64,000 nt of DNA from Bacillota bacterium (GTDB taxonomy: Bacteria > Bacillota > Clostridia > Lachnospirales > Lachnospiraceae), in NCBI GenBank assembly GCA_023411215.1, contig JAEYOY010000065.1:21018-85017 (forward strand), given 5' to 3'. Within the stretch, counting starts at the first letter, position 1; each line of letters begins with the position of its first letter. Shown here one piece after another: positions 36,077 to 44,226 of this stretch. The translations under genes were made by a program, and so were the position numbers. The notes beneath the pieces are model-generated. The model was not told the DNA's origin. It saw only the letters and a program-made list of their open reading frames with translations, and did no database searches.

Positions 36077-37483
36077 TTACCATGCAGTATGATAGGTTCC
36101 TTCTTTGTCAATTCGCTCATAAGTATGTGCACCAAAGTAATCTCTTTGTGCCTGAAGCAAATTCATCGGTAATTCCGCTGCGCGGTAGCTATCATAATAA
36201 GCCAATGCACTGGAGAAAGCCGGTATACTGATACCATTTGAAATGGCTGTTATAATGACCTCTCTCCAATCCTCCTGATATTCATTGATGCTGTTGGTAA
36301 AATAATCTTCCATTAGAAGATTGACTGAATCCGGATTCTTATCATATGCCTTACTAATCTGATTTAAGAACTGTGCACGGATGATACAGCCCCCACGAAA
36401 AATCTTAGCGATATCGCCGTAGCGCAGATTCCACCCAAATTGCTCAGAGGCTGCTCTCATTAAACTAAAGCCTTGAGCATAGGCACAGATTTTACTTGCA
36501 TACAAAGCCCTGCGGATTGACTCGACAAAATCACCCGTCTTTACCACTGTATTTTGGGGTCCCTTCAGAACCTGACTTGCATTGACACGTTCCTGCTTCA
36601 TCGCGGAAAGATAACGCTCATACACCGCAGTGGTTATGGTTGGCGCTGGTACTCCAAGGTCGAGAGAAATCTGACCGGTCCATTTGCCGGTGCCCTTCTG
36701 ACCTGCCACATCAAGGATCTTATCCACCAAATATCCATCCGTTGCGGTATCCTTCTTCCGAAATATCTCTGCTGTTATATCAATCAAATAACTATTCAGC
36801 TCACCCTGATTCCATTCGTCGAATACCTTTGAAAGCTCCTCAGGGGTTAATCTGAGTACCTTTTTCATAATCTGATAAGCCTCGCCAATTAGCTGCATAT
36901 CCGCGTATTCGATCCCATTATGAACCATTTTAACAAAATGTCCTGCACCGCTCTCACCAATGTATTTACTACAGGGCTCACCCTCTACCTTAGCAGAGAT
37001 TGCTGTAAGGATAGGTTCTAGCAGCTCGTATGCCTCTTTTTTACCGCCTGGCATAATTGCAGGCCCTTTTCTTGCTCCTTCTTCTCCACCGGAGATACCG
37101 GTGCCAAGATAATGGATTCCCGCATTCTCCAGCTCCTCGCTTCGACGAATGGTATCCTTATAATAAGAATTACCTCCGTCCATGATGACATCGCCTTTCG
37201 ACAATAAAGGCAGCAGCTGCTGTATCGTATTATCTACTGCATCTCCCGCCTTAACCATAAGTATAATTTTACGAGGTGTCTCTAAGGATTCAACAAATTC
37301 CTCAAGTGTATAAAAGCCTTCCAGATTACCTCTGAATGCTTCGTCTGTTATCTCCTTCAGCAATTCCTCCGTTTTTAAAGAAGAACGGTTATATACTGCA
37401 ACCTGAAAGCCATTCTCCGCAATATTTTCAGCCAGGTTCTTACCCATAACGGCAAGACCGATTACACCTACCTGTCTCTTCAT
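36077..37483 (-). CDS. gnd: 6-phosphogluconate dehydrogenase, decarboxylating
   Basis: Converts 6-phosphogluconate to ribulose-5-phosphate plus CO2 and NAD(P)H. 468 residues. N-terminal dinucleotide motif GLAVMGKNLAENIAENG, then VMDGGNSYYKDTIRR, GTGISGGEEGARKGPAIMPGG and KMVHNGIEYADMQLI with catalytic Lys/Glu, all classic. C-terminal helical domain ends FGAHTYERIDKEGTYHTAW. The predicted promoter is about 85 nt upstream. With zwf forms an oxidative pentose phosphate unit; NADP versus NAD specificity not judged. Confidence 0.95.
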   Translation of the reverse strand: MKRQVGVIGLAVMGKNLAENIAENGFQVAVYNRSSLKTEELLKEITDEAFRGNLEGFYTLEEFVESLETPRKIILMVKAGDAVDNTIQQLLPLLSKGDVIMDGGNSYYKDTIRRSEELENAGIHYLGTGISGGEEGARKGPAIMPGGKKEAYELLEPILTAISAKVEGEPCSKYIGESGAGHFVKMVHNGIEYADMQLIGEAYQIMKKVLRLTPEELSKVFDEWNQGELNSYLIDITAEIFRKKDTATDGYLVDKILDVAGQKGTGKWTGQISLDLGVPAPTITTAVYERYLSAMKQERVNASQVLKGPQNTVVKTGDFVESIRRALYASKICAYAQGFSLMRAASEQFGWNLRYGDIAKIFRGGCIIRAQFLNQISKAYDKNPDSVNLLMEDYFTNSINEYQEDWREVIITAISNGISIPAFSSALAYYDSYRAAELPMNLLQAQRDYFGAHTYERIDKEGTYHTAW

Positions 37484-37566
37484 ATAATTTACCCTGCCTT
37501 TCTACATAGCCTGCATCTTTGATGCATTTCATTCCATAATTGAGATTAAGAGGTTACGATGATATT

Positions 37567-37596
37567 ATTATAACAATCATACTCTATATTTATCAA
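37567..37596 (-). promoter_or_regulatory. Promoter of gnd-zwf
   Basis: Minus strand TTGATA (37596-37591), 18-nt spacer, TATAAT (37572-37567). Confidence 0.6.
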
Positions 37597-37641
37597 TATA
37601 TTGCATTTAAATCAGTGAATAAGTCACACAGACAATCGAAT

Positions 37642-37731
37642 TTATTGGTTCGTCACTACAAAACCGTGCACCTCCAGTTGTCGCTTTATCACTTCCAGGT
37701 CCATCTTTTTCGCTGCAGCTCCCTTTGCCAG
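37642..37731 (-). CDS. Possible small protein with non-ATG start (uncertain)
   Basis: A 29-codon frame from CTG 37731 (AAAGGGAG 9 nt upstream) reads LAKGAAAKKMDLEVIKRQLEVHGFVVTNQ-like sequence in two parts, ending TAA. An internal ATG at 37704 gives 20 residues but has a poor site (14 nt). Downstream of a perfect CRP/FNR-type palindrome and a TATAAA box. The evidence is only spacing and composition. Confidence 0.2.
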   Translation of the reverse strand: MAKGAAAKKMDLEVIKRQLEVHGFVVTNQ

Positions 37732-37781
37732 TGTATTTTTCTCCCTTTCTTATGGTAATGATCTATTTTGTTAATGATCTA

Positions 37782-37835
37782 TTTATATCAAAGTTTAGGG
37801 TATCCAATAGACTTTTTCTGTGATTTGAATCACAG
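37782..37835 (-). promoter_or_regulatory. Perfect CRP/FNR-type palindrome with a -10-like box
   Basis: CTGTGATTTGAATCACAG (37818-37835) holds the TGTGA-N6-TCACA consensus of CRP/FNR-type regulators. On the minus strand a TATAAA box is at 37787-37782. Distance to a start near 37775 is about -51. It may control the small frame at 37642-37731 or gnd. Confidence 0.5.
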
Positions 37836-37931
37836 TAAGCAAATTAAATTGTAAGCAATTGTTTTGAATTACTTTATATTAAATATATTCCCCTTAATTC
37901 TTTGTCTCAAAATTGATATTTATCGTACTGT

Positions 37932-38987
37932 CTAAAAAACCAGCTCCTCAAATATAGCCTTAACGGTAGTCATTTTCTTTAAGCGATGAACATTCTCCCC
38001 ACAGAAGATTAAGCCCTCCTTCAGATTCCCTTCCACCGCATTTATTAAAGCTTTTGTAATGCAATATGGCGTATCCTTCGGATTGCAGTGTTCCAGACAA
38101 TTAAAGCATTTTGTGACTGCTATTCTCCCCTGATCCACCGTCTTTAGGAAGGGATTCATAATTGCTCTGCCTGGCATTCCAACCGGACTGATTACAATAC
38201 GGACATCTTCCTTGTCTGCAGCAAGATAGGCATCTTTATATTCTTGACTTGCATCACATTCCTCGGTTACCACAAAACGGGTAGAAATCTGAACTCCATC
38301 TGCTCCCAGTTCCAGAGCATGCTTGATATCCTCTTTATCGTAGATTCCTCCCGCAATAACGACCGGAATATCCCTACCGTATTTAACTTCAAATTCCTTC
38401 TTACATTCAATTATACCTTTTATCTCCGTATCATAATTCATAGACTCAAAATGATCCAGCTGTTCCTTCGTAAATCCCAGATGTCCACCGGCAAGAGGTC
38501 CTTCAATAACAATAAAATCAGCCGTGGTCTGGTATTTACGATCCCACATCTTAAGAATTACGGAAGCAGCTCGAATACTGGATACAATCGGAGCAATTTT
38601 AGTCTTAAAGCCACGAACCAACTCCGGAAGAGAGATCGGTAGCCCCGCACCTGAGATAATTACATCAGCACCACCCTCACAGGCTGCCTTCACATAGCGG
38701 TCATATTGTTTTGTTGCAACCATGATATTGACACCGACTACTCCGCCCTCTGCCCATTCCTTTGCAAGCTTAAGATGCTTCTTAATGGCATCCAGATTAC
38801 TCTCAATCTGGTGCTTGTTAAAATCCGGTTCATCATAACCGATCTGCGCGGTGGAAAGAATACCAATACCGCCTTCCTTCGCAACAGCTCCCGCCAGCTT
38901 GGAACGACTGACTCCTACTCCCATCCCTCCTTGAATAATAGGGACTCTTGCAATTAATTCACCGATTACTAATGGTTTCATCTTCAT
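37932..38987 (-). CDS. Nitronate monooxygenase-like flavin oxidoreductase
   Basis: 351 residues from ATG 38987, 8 nt after GGAGG. FMN-dependent TIM-barrel: VPIIQGGMGVGVSRSKLAGAVAKEGGIGIL at the start, GVNIMVA near 100, VIISGAGLP, IVIEGPLAGGHLGF, VIAGGIYDKEDIKHALELGADGVQISTRFV (phosphate binding). The C-terminus has CFNCLEHCNPKDTPYCITKAL, four Cys that might bind metal. FabK-like enoyl reductase is an alternative, but chain length and lack of fab genes favour the NMO-like family. Single gene. Confidence 0.87.
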   Translation of the reverse strand: MKMKPLVIGELIARVPIIQGGMGVGVSRSKLAGAVAKEGGIGILSTAQIGYDEPDFNKHQIESNLDAIKKHLKLAKEWAEGGVVGVNIMVATKQYDRYVKAACEGGADVIISGAGLPISLPELVRGFKTKIAPIVSSIRAASVILKMWDRKYQTTADFIVIEGPLAGGHLGFTKEQLDHFESMNYDTEIKGIIECKKEFEVKYGRDIPVVIAGGIYDKEDIKHALELGADGVQISTRFVVTEECDASQEYKDAYLAADKEDVRIVISPVGMPGRAIMNPFLKTVDQGRIAVTKCFNCLEHCNPKDTPYCITKALINAVEGNLKEGLIFCGENVHRLKKMTTVKAIFEELVF

Positions 38988-39088
38988 ATACGTTTCCTCC
39001 ATACCATATTACTTTGATGCTTTCACCGTTCACAAACCCTTATGTATCAACAGAATTTTTATTTTGATAATCAAAGTATTTGTTATTA

Positions 39089-39113
39089 ATGAAAGCCTCT
39101 ATATAGGCTTTCA
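39089..39113. repeat. Small hairpin ahead of the NMO-like gene
   Basis: ATGAAAGCCT / AGGCTTTCAT, 10-bp stem with TAT-type loop, in the 361-nt gap between rubrerythrin and the NMO-like gene. It could end the rubrerythrin transcript weakly; nothing else stands out in the gap. Confidence 0.4.
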
Positions 39114-39363
39114 TCATCATGTATTGATACCGGACTACCACCGGATTAGATTAATTATATCTTAGACAAGGAAATGTTGTCAATATATCATAGTACATTT
39201 TTCTATTTTATGTAGTATCCAATACTATATGTCTAATAATATACAGTGACTTATCACTTCTCTCGGAATAACAAAGCAGATGAATAGGCCGCTATTATTT
39301 CATTAACCGCTTCTGCAGTCATAAGAAATAATATAGGGACCATTCACCTGCTAATCTACATCA

Positions 39364-39954
39364 TTATTCCGTAAACGGAGCCATGGAGATACGAATAAAA
39401 TACCCTTGATCATGCTGACATGCCGGACATACCTTGGGAGCTTCCTTGCCCCAATGAACATAACCACAGTTTAAGCACATCCATCCCGTCTCAATCTCTG
39501 AGACATAAAGCTTCTTCTCCTCTAATAGCTCTGCAAATCGTGCAAATCGATCTCCGTGAGTCTTCTCAATGCCTGCTATCATATGAAAGGCAGCTGAGAT
39601 TTTCGTAAATCCTTCCTCCTTTGCCACTTCGCTGAATTTCTTATAGACAGGATCGTATTCCTCGTATTCATTGTGCTGTGCCGAACGCAAAAGCTGGACC
39701 AGATCATCATAAATATCAACCGGATAACCGGCCTCGATATAGATATTCTCACCTGACAAATCTTTAAGGAACTTATAAAAAATCTCTGCATGCTCCTTCT
39801 CCTGATCTGCCGTAAATTTGAAAATAGCTTCTATAACATGTTGATGCTCCTTCTTTGCCTGTGATGCGGCAAAGGTATAACGATTTCTTGCCTGACTCTC
39901 TCCAGCAAAGGCACGCATCAAATTATCCTTGGTCTGACTCGTCTGAAAATCCAT
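39364..39954 (-). CDS. Rubrerythrin
   Basis: Non-haem di-iron peroxidase protecting anaerobes from hydrogen peroxide. 196 residues. N-terminal ferritin-like four-helix domain with di-iron motifs ESQARNRY (about 19), QEKEHAEIF and EKTHGDRF; C-terminal rubredoxin-like domain with two CxxC knuckles, WMCLNCGYVHWG and KVCPACQHDQGYF. GGAGGT 8 nt before the ATG. Single gene; electrons may come from the ferredoxin or flavin reductase in the window. Confidence 0.94.
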   Translation of the reverse strand: MDFQTSQTKDNLMRAFAGESQARNRYTFAASQAKKEHQHVIEAIFKFTADQEKEHAEIFYKFLKDLSGENIYIEAGYPVDIYDDLVQLLRSAQHNEYEEYDPVYKKFSEVAKEEGFTKISAAFHMIAGIEKTHGDRFARFAELLEEKKLYVSEIETGWMCLNCGYVHWGKEAPKVCPACQHDQGYFIRISMAPFTE

Positions 39955-40346
39955 AGTTACTCTTACCTCCTAATCTTGTTTGGTAAAAGTATTGCCAGAT
40001 TTACGGAAATTATCATGCTATTTTCGCTGAACGGTAAGGGTTGTTGCAAAACGTATGGTATAAATGAAGGAAAGAACAACATTTGCTTATGTTATGCAAC
40101 AGCCCCTTCTCCAAATGGATATGCTGATGATTATCCTAAGTGCAACCTCATATCTGTGATTGGAAACAAGAATTCGAAGTATACCTTCCATGAAAAAGGT
40201 ATGGATTTTTAAGAAAAACAGAGCTAGAATAAAGATAGACCAATTAAGAAATCGTATAATACATTTATGTATTTACTTGCTAAGCTAATATTGGGATGAT
40301 CCTGGAAACTCACTAAGAAAATAAAATCTCAGAAACGGAGATCAAC

Positions 40347-40913
40347 ATGAAACTGTATTTTATTCGACATGGACAAACGGATTGGAATGTAGCAAGAAAG
40401 ATACAAGGAAGCTGTGATATTGAACTGAATGCCAATGGACTAAGGCAAGCTGAAGTCCTTTGCAGAAAACTCAAAGAGGAGAATGCTCCGATTACACGGA
40501 TCTATACCAGCAGACAGAAAAGAGCTCATCAGACCGCTGCTATACTGAGTAAAGCTACCAATCTGGAACTGGTGACAATCGATGGATTACAAGAGGTTAA
40601 TCTTGGATTATGGGAAGGGCTCTCCTGGATGGAGATCAGGGACCAATATCCAACCGAATATGAATCATGGTATCATAACCGAAGATATGACAACTCTCAT
40701 AAAGGAGAATCCTACCAGGAGGTTGTCGATCGGGCAATGAAAGCAATACGTGCCATAATCAAAGAGAATGAAAGCGATATCGCTATTGTTACACACAATG
40801 CTGTAATCATGTGTCTGCAATGCTATCTTACTGACACTCCCTTTGAAGAAATGAAGAACTTCAAATCAATGAATACTGCAGTTACTATTATTGACAGTGG
40901 TTTATTTCTATAA
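40347..40913 (+). CDS. Histidine phosphatase-family protein
   Basis: 188 residues. Begins with the active-site FIRHGQTDWN motif (RHG, catalytic His9), then TRIYTSRQKRAHQTA, LQEVNLGLWEGLSW and IVTHNAVI with the second catalytic His near 152. Phosphoglycerate mutase-like fold; CobC (alpha-ribazole phosphatase) or a general sugar phosphatase are possible. GGAGATC precedes the ATG. Convergent with the Crp/Fnr gene 28 nt away, with no obvious terminator between. Confidence 0.88.
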   Translation: MKLYFIRHGQTDWNVARKIQGSCDIELNANGLRQAEVLCRKLKEENAPITRIYTSRQKRAHQTAAILSKATNLELVTIDGLQEVNLGLWEGLSWMEIRDQYPTEYESWYHNRRYDNSHKGESYQEVVDRAMKAIRAIIKENESDIAIVTHNAVIMCLQCYLTDTPFEEMKNFKSMNTAVTIIDSGLFL

Positions 40914-40941
40914 AATATTTTAACGGATCATTTTATCGTTC

Positions 40942-41658
40942 TTAACTGGAACCTGCCAGTGTTCCTAAAGCCTCTCTATCCAGAATTAAGATTGATTTAT
41001 TGTTAACGGAACGAATGATACCTTCATTCTCCAGCTGTCCCAACTTACGACTTACGGTCTCTCTGGCAACGCCCAGATAATTAGCAATTCCTTCTCGACT
41101 TAAGGGCAATTGAATCAGAAGCCCTTCCTTCTCTTCTACACCGTATTTCGTGGCAAACTCTAGTAAAATTCCACCGATACGGTTATCAACATTCCGTACA
41201 CCCATTCCTTGCATTGCATTTTCCAGCCGTGCCATTCGTTCGCCGAGCTCGACAATAATCTTAACTGCAATATCAGGGTATTGATACAATAGTGTTTGAA
41301 ATTGACTTTTTGACAGGATACAGGTCTTTACCGTCTGAAGTGCTTCTACGGAATAGGTAGCAGTACGATCCGTTAACAGATTCTGTTCACCAAAAAAATC
41401 TCCTTCCGCAAATACATATAATATCTGTTCTCTTCCGTCCGCTGTATATTTAAAGGCCTTTGCACTTCCTTCATGCACAATAACGATATTCTCGGACCGC
41501 TCGCCATCGTGCATCAGAAGCTCACCCTTCTTATATTCGCGATGAGTAATCAAATCAGATATTTTGCCAACTTCTTCACTGCTCAGGGAAGAAAAGATGG
41601 GAACCTTTTTAACACATAAGTCATTATGACAAAACCCGCAATGGCAGGAAGCATTCAT
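40942..41658 (-). CDS. Crp/Fnr-family regulator with N-terminal Cys cluster
   Basis: 238 residues. N-terminus MNASCHCGFCHNDLC has four Cys at positions 5, 7, 10 and 15, as in oxygen-sensing Fe-S or thiol Fnr/Flp regulators. Cyclic nucleotide-binding-like beta barrel (about 20-140, GDFFGEQNLLTDRTATYSVEAL) and a C-terminal Crp-type HTH (REGIANYLGVARETVSRKLGQLENEGII, about 190-220). Expected to bind TGTGA-N6-TCACA sites; two such sequences are at 15224 and 37818. AGGAGGT precedes the ATG. Confidence 0.88.
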   Translation of the reverse strand: MNASCHCGFCHNDLCVKKVPIFSSLSSEEVGKISDLITHREYKKGELLMHDGERSENIVIVHEGSAKAFKYTADGREQILYVFAEGDFFGEQNLLTDRTATYSVEALQTVKTCILSKSQFQTLLYQYPDIAVKIIVELGERMARLENAMQGMGVRNVDNRIGGILLEFATKYGVEEKEGLLIQLPLSREGIANYLGVARETVSRKLGQLENEGIIRSVNNKSILILDREALGTLAGSS

Positions 41659-41936
41659 ATTGATGAACCTCCTAATCTATGATGTAATTCTGATAATCCG
41701 GCTAAATTGTTTTTTCTTAGCTCTTCGATTATCCTAATTAATTGTAATATGTACTCAAATTTGTGTCAACCCGAACAGATGCCTTTACCACCGTTTGTTA
41801 TCATGAAAATAGCAATATCGATGATATATATCACTGATACTGCTACAATAATTAGAAAGATGGCGGTCAACCATCAAGCTTGTATTCTCCGTCTCATATA
41901 AGTCTATCCTATTAAAAACGTATATATTATCGTATA

Positions 41937-42662
41937 TTACTCCAATGTATCAATCTGCTTTGCATAGGTATGAATGACATCAATCGCCTCATTCATATTC
42001 TGAACAATAGGGAATTTACTCTCTTTTATTCTACCCCTTCGATCCATCAGTATCGGAAGGAAACCGGCAAGTCTAGCGTTCTCGAGATTTCCTTCTGAAT
42101 CATCAATAAATACACTTTCCTCCGGCTCAATCCGAAGCTTCGCAGCAGCATGATAAAAAAGCTCGATATTATCCTTACATATTCCGTAATCACAGGACAT
42201 GATCAATCCATCCAGATGTTCTGAAATATGAGCATGTTTTAGAACCCTCTGAAGAGAAGGCCAGGTATCCGATAATACAAAGATATGATAATCCATCTTC
42301 AATTGCCTTATGCTACTCGCAGAATCTTCATAAAAAACAACCTTATTATCATTACAGACAGTATCCACTGCAAGAGCAAGGGCTTTCTCTTCTTGCTGTT
42401 TAATAATACCCATTAAGGCTAAGAATTCTCTATAGAAGTTATGAAACTGACTAATTTCTTCTTCCTCTGTAAACAACAAATGATTCTCATCCAAGTGAAT
42501 TCTACTACACCGAAAAGCCTCCTTTATTTTTGAAGCCTTTAACATAATTCGAACCAAATCACCCTTACTGAGAATCTCTTTCGTCTTAGGAGGAATGAAC
42601 CAATTACCTGTCCTGGGATAAGCCAGCACATATCCATAATCAAATACAATATTTTTTATCAT
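41937..42662 (-). CDS. HAD-superfamily hydrolase
   Basis: 241 residues. Nucleophile motif KNIVFDYGYVLAYP has the first Asp but a Tyr at the usual second Asp position (DYGYV), so phosphatase chemistry may be altered; motif II VLSDTWP, motif III Lys near 160 (ICKDNIELF) and motif IV SVFIDDSEGNL are present. HAD-IA (YihX/GPD-like) group. GGGAG 6 nt before the ATG. Follows the HTH gene by 47 nt in the same direction. Confidence 0.83.
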   Translation of the reverse strand: MIKNIVFDYGYVLAYPRTGNWFIPPKTKEILSKGDLVRIMLKASKIKEAFRCSRIHLDENHLLFTEEEEISQFHNFYREFLALMGIIKQQEEKALALAVDTVCNDNKVVFYEDSASSIRQLKMDYHIFVLSDTWPSLQRVLKHAHISEHLDGLIMSCDYGICKDNIELFYHAAAKLRIEPEESVFIDDSEGNLENARLAGFLPILMDRRGRIKESKFPIVQNMNEAIDVIHTYAKQIDTLE

Positions 42663-42709
42663 AATACGCTCCCGTAACTTATCACTACTTTCTTACTGTG
42701 CTTAGATTA

Positions 42710-43039
42710 TTATCTTCCATTTATTTTGTCGTTCATCCAACCCTCCAACGCAACTTTGCTAAAAACATATGAATCACCGATTTTAGTTCCAAAAGCATCA
42801 AACTCATCAGAGGCAATAAGATTGGATACATCATCACTACTTATACGTAAAAAAGCTGCCACTTCATATTCAGATAGAAAATCTTGAAATTCTGATACTG
42901 AATTCGATGTTGTAACAGCAAGGTTTGAGGGAACATGTGTTGTGTCTGGTAAGTTATTTGAAACAAGTATACTTGAAATTATGATGCAAATTCCAATTAC
43001 ACAACACCCTAAAAACAACGAAAGATTAAAATTCTTCAT
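42710..43039 (-). CDS. Membrane-anchored helix-turn-helix (excisionase-like) protein
   Basis: 109 residues from ATG 43039, which has GAGGAGG 7 nt upstream. One N-terminal helix (about 7-27, LSLFLGCCVIGICIIISSIL), a Ser/Asn-rich linker (28-50) and a C-terminal DNA-binding-like domain: FLSEYEVAAFLRISSDDVSNLIAS...VFSKVALEGWMND, the pattern of MerR/excisionase family (HTH_17). With the N-terminal anchor the domain would be on one face of the membrane; orientation is not known, so it may not bind DNA. Followed by the HAD gene. Confidence 0.75.
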   Translation of the reverse strand: MKNFNLSLFLGCCVIGICIIISSILVSNNLPDTTHVPSNLAVTTSNSVSEFQDFLSEYEVAAFLRISSDDVSNLIASDEFDAFGTKIGDSYVFSKVALEGWMNDKINGR

Positions 43040-43310
43040 AAACATCCTCCTCATCTAATATAAATAATCTTAAATGTAAAGCATAATATATCAAATTATA
43101 CTACCAAAGGAACAGCTGGGTCTATGATAATTTTAAATCCCCACATAAAGCATTTAAGTTGATTTCTTCGCATTTCCAGTCCTTAACTGTATTCTTCGCA
43201 TGGCAAAAGATTTACTCTTGTTATGATTTACTTTGTATGATATATATAACATCACCTTTATCCCAGAAAAAGCAAGGTACTTTAATAATGCTTCGGAGTA
43301 TATCCCAGAA

Positions 43311-43469
43311 AAGAACAGGGATACTGATAACAAAACTGTTTTTCATTATGGAGAACATCCGGCAAAGAATGCTTCGTAGTAGACAGACAGCTTATTCCTG
43401 TCTGAATACTACGAACATTTTGTCGGATGTTCTTAATCCGAAAAACATTGTTACTGTATCCCTGTTCTT
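43311..43469. repeat. 159-bp imperfect palindromic element
   Basis: Outer arms AAGAACAGGGATAC / GTATCCCTGTTCTT; further in AACAAAACTGTTTTTC / GAAAAACATTGTT, GAACATCCGGCAAA / TTTTGTCGGATGTTC, TTCGTAGTA / TACTACGAA; central hairpin CAGACAG / CTGTCTG. Sits 65 nt after the end of the left V-ATPase operon and could end its transcript or be a MITE. An extra fragment with similar ends lies just upstream (43260-43310). Confidence 0.7.
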
Positions 43470-43534
43470 ATCTGTTCATAACCTTCAGTATAATCAAACG
43501 TACCTTAGTTTTATCGTAGATAGTATCTGTATCA

Positions 43535-44212
43535 TTATACCTCAAAATGATTTTGATATCTCTCACTGTAATGATGTGCCTGCTCTAGCATCATATCCTT
43601 CACCTTCATGAGGCGAACCTGGGTACTACGCTCATTCTCATCTAACTTCATTACAATGTATTTGATATTCTCCCGAAGCTCCGGAATCATAACATGCTCC
43701 AATGCATTGACACGTCGCCTGGTCTTCTCGATCTCTGCCGCCATCAGCTGGCAGGACTTCTCAATCTCTGCAAGTCGCAGCATATCCGGTAGGATATCCT
43801 GTAAGGATGTCACCGCATCATCCAGATCACTCGAGGTAAATGCGAAGCCGTAAGGATAGATATCATTCACATCTGCTGTCTTGGTGCGATATTCAAACTC
43901 TGGTATCTCAACGCTCATAACATTACGTTTGCCCGCTTCCAGAAATACCTCCTGCTTTGGTGCCATCAAGGCTACATTCAGAACTTCATCCGGCATCGCA
44001 GAACGTGCCAATACAAAATTCTTGTTTGCAGCCATAATTCCTTTTTCTACTTTTTCACGAAGTGCCCTGTTCTCTCGAACCATATCGAGGAATTGCCGCA
44101 TCAGCTCATCCCGCTTATCCTTTAACAGCTTATGTCCGCGTGTTGCTGTTGCCAGCTTTTTCTTCAGCTTCGTTAGCTCCATTCGTGTCGGATTTACACG
44201 TGCCTTAGCCAA
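43535..44212 (-). CDS. ntpD: V/A-type ATPase subunit D (left operon)
   Basis: Central rotor stalk subunit. 225 residues, mostly alpha-helical; N-terminal MAKARVNPTRMELTKLKKKLATATRGHKLLKDKRDEL is the family hallmark, coiled-coil ends flank a middle part with EIPEFEYRTK. Last gene of the left operon; follows B by 14 nt. C-terminal extension EQAHHYSERYQNHFEV is polar. Confidence 0.92.
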   Translation of the reverse strand: MAKARVNPTRMELTKLKKKLATATRGHKLLKDKRDELMRQFLDMVRENRALREKVEKGIMAANKNFVLARSAMPDEVLNVALMAPKQEVFLEAGKRNVMSVEIPEFEYRTKTADVNDIYPYGFAFTSSDLDDAVTSLQDILPDMLRLAEIEKSCQLMAAEIEKTRRRVNALEHVMIPELRENIKYIVMKLDENERSTQVRLMKVKDMMLEQAHHYSERYQNHFEV

Positions 44213-44226
44213 AGTTAAGCACCCCC

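Noticed and set aside
39976..40212. 78-codon plus-strand frame ahead of rubrerythrin.
   Set aside because: No ribosome site and unlikely composition; it overlaps the promoter region of rubrerythrin.
43159..43611. 150-codon plus-strand frame after the left V-ATPase operon.
   Set aside because: It runs through the palindromic element and into subunit D antisense, with no ribosome site.
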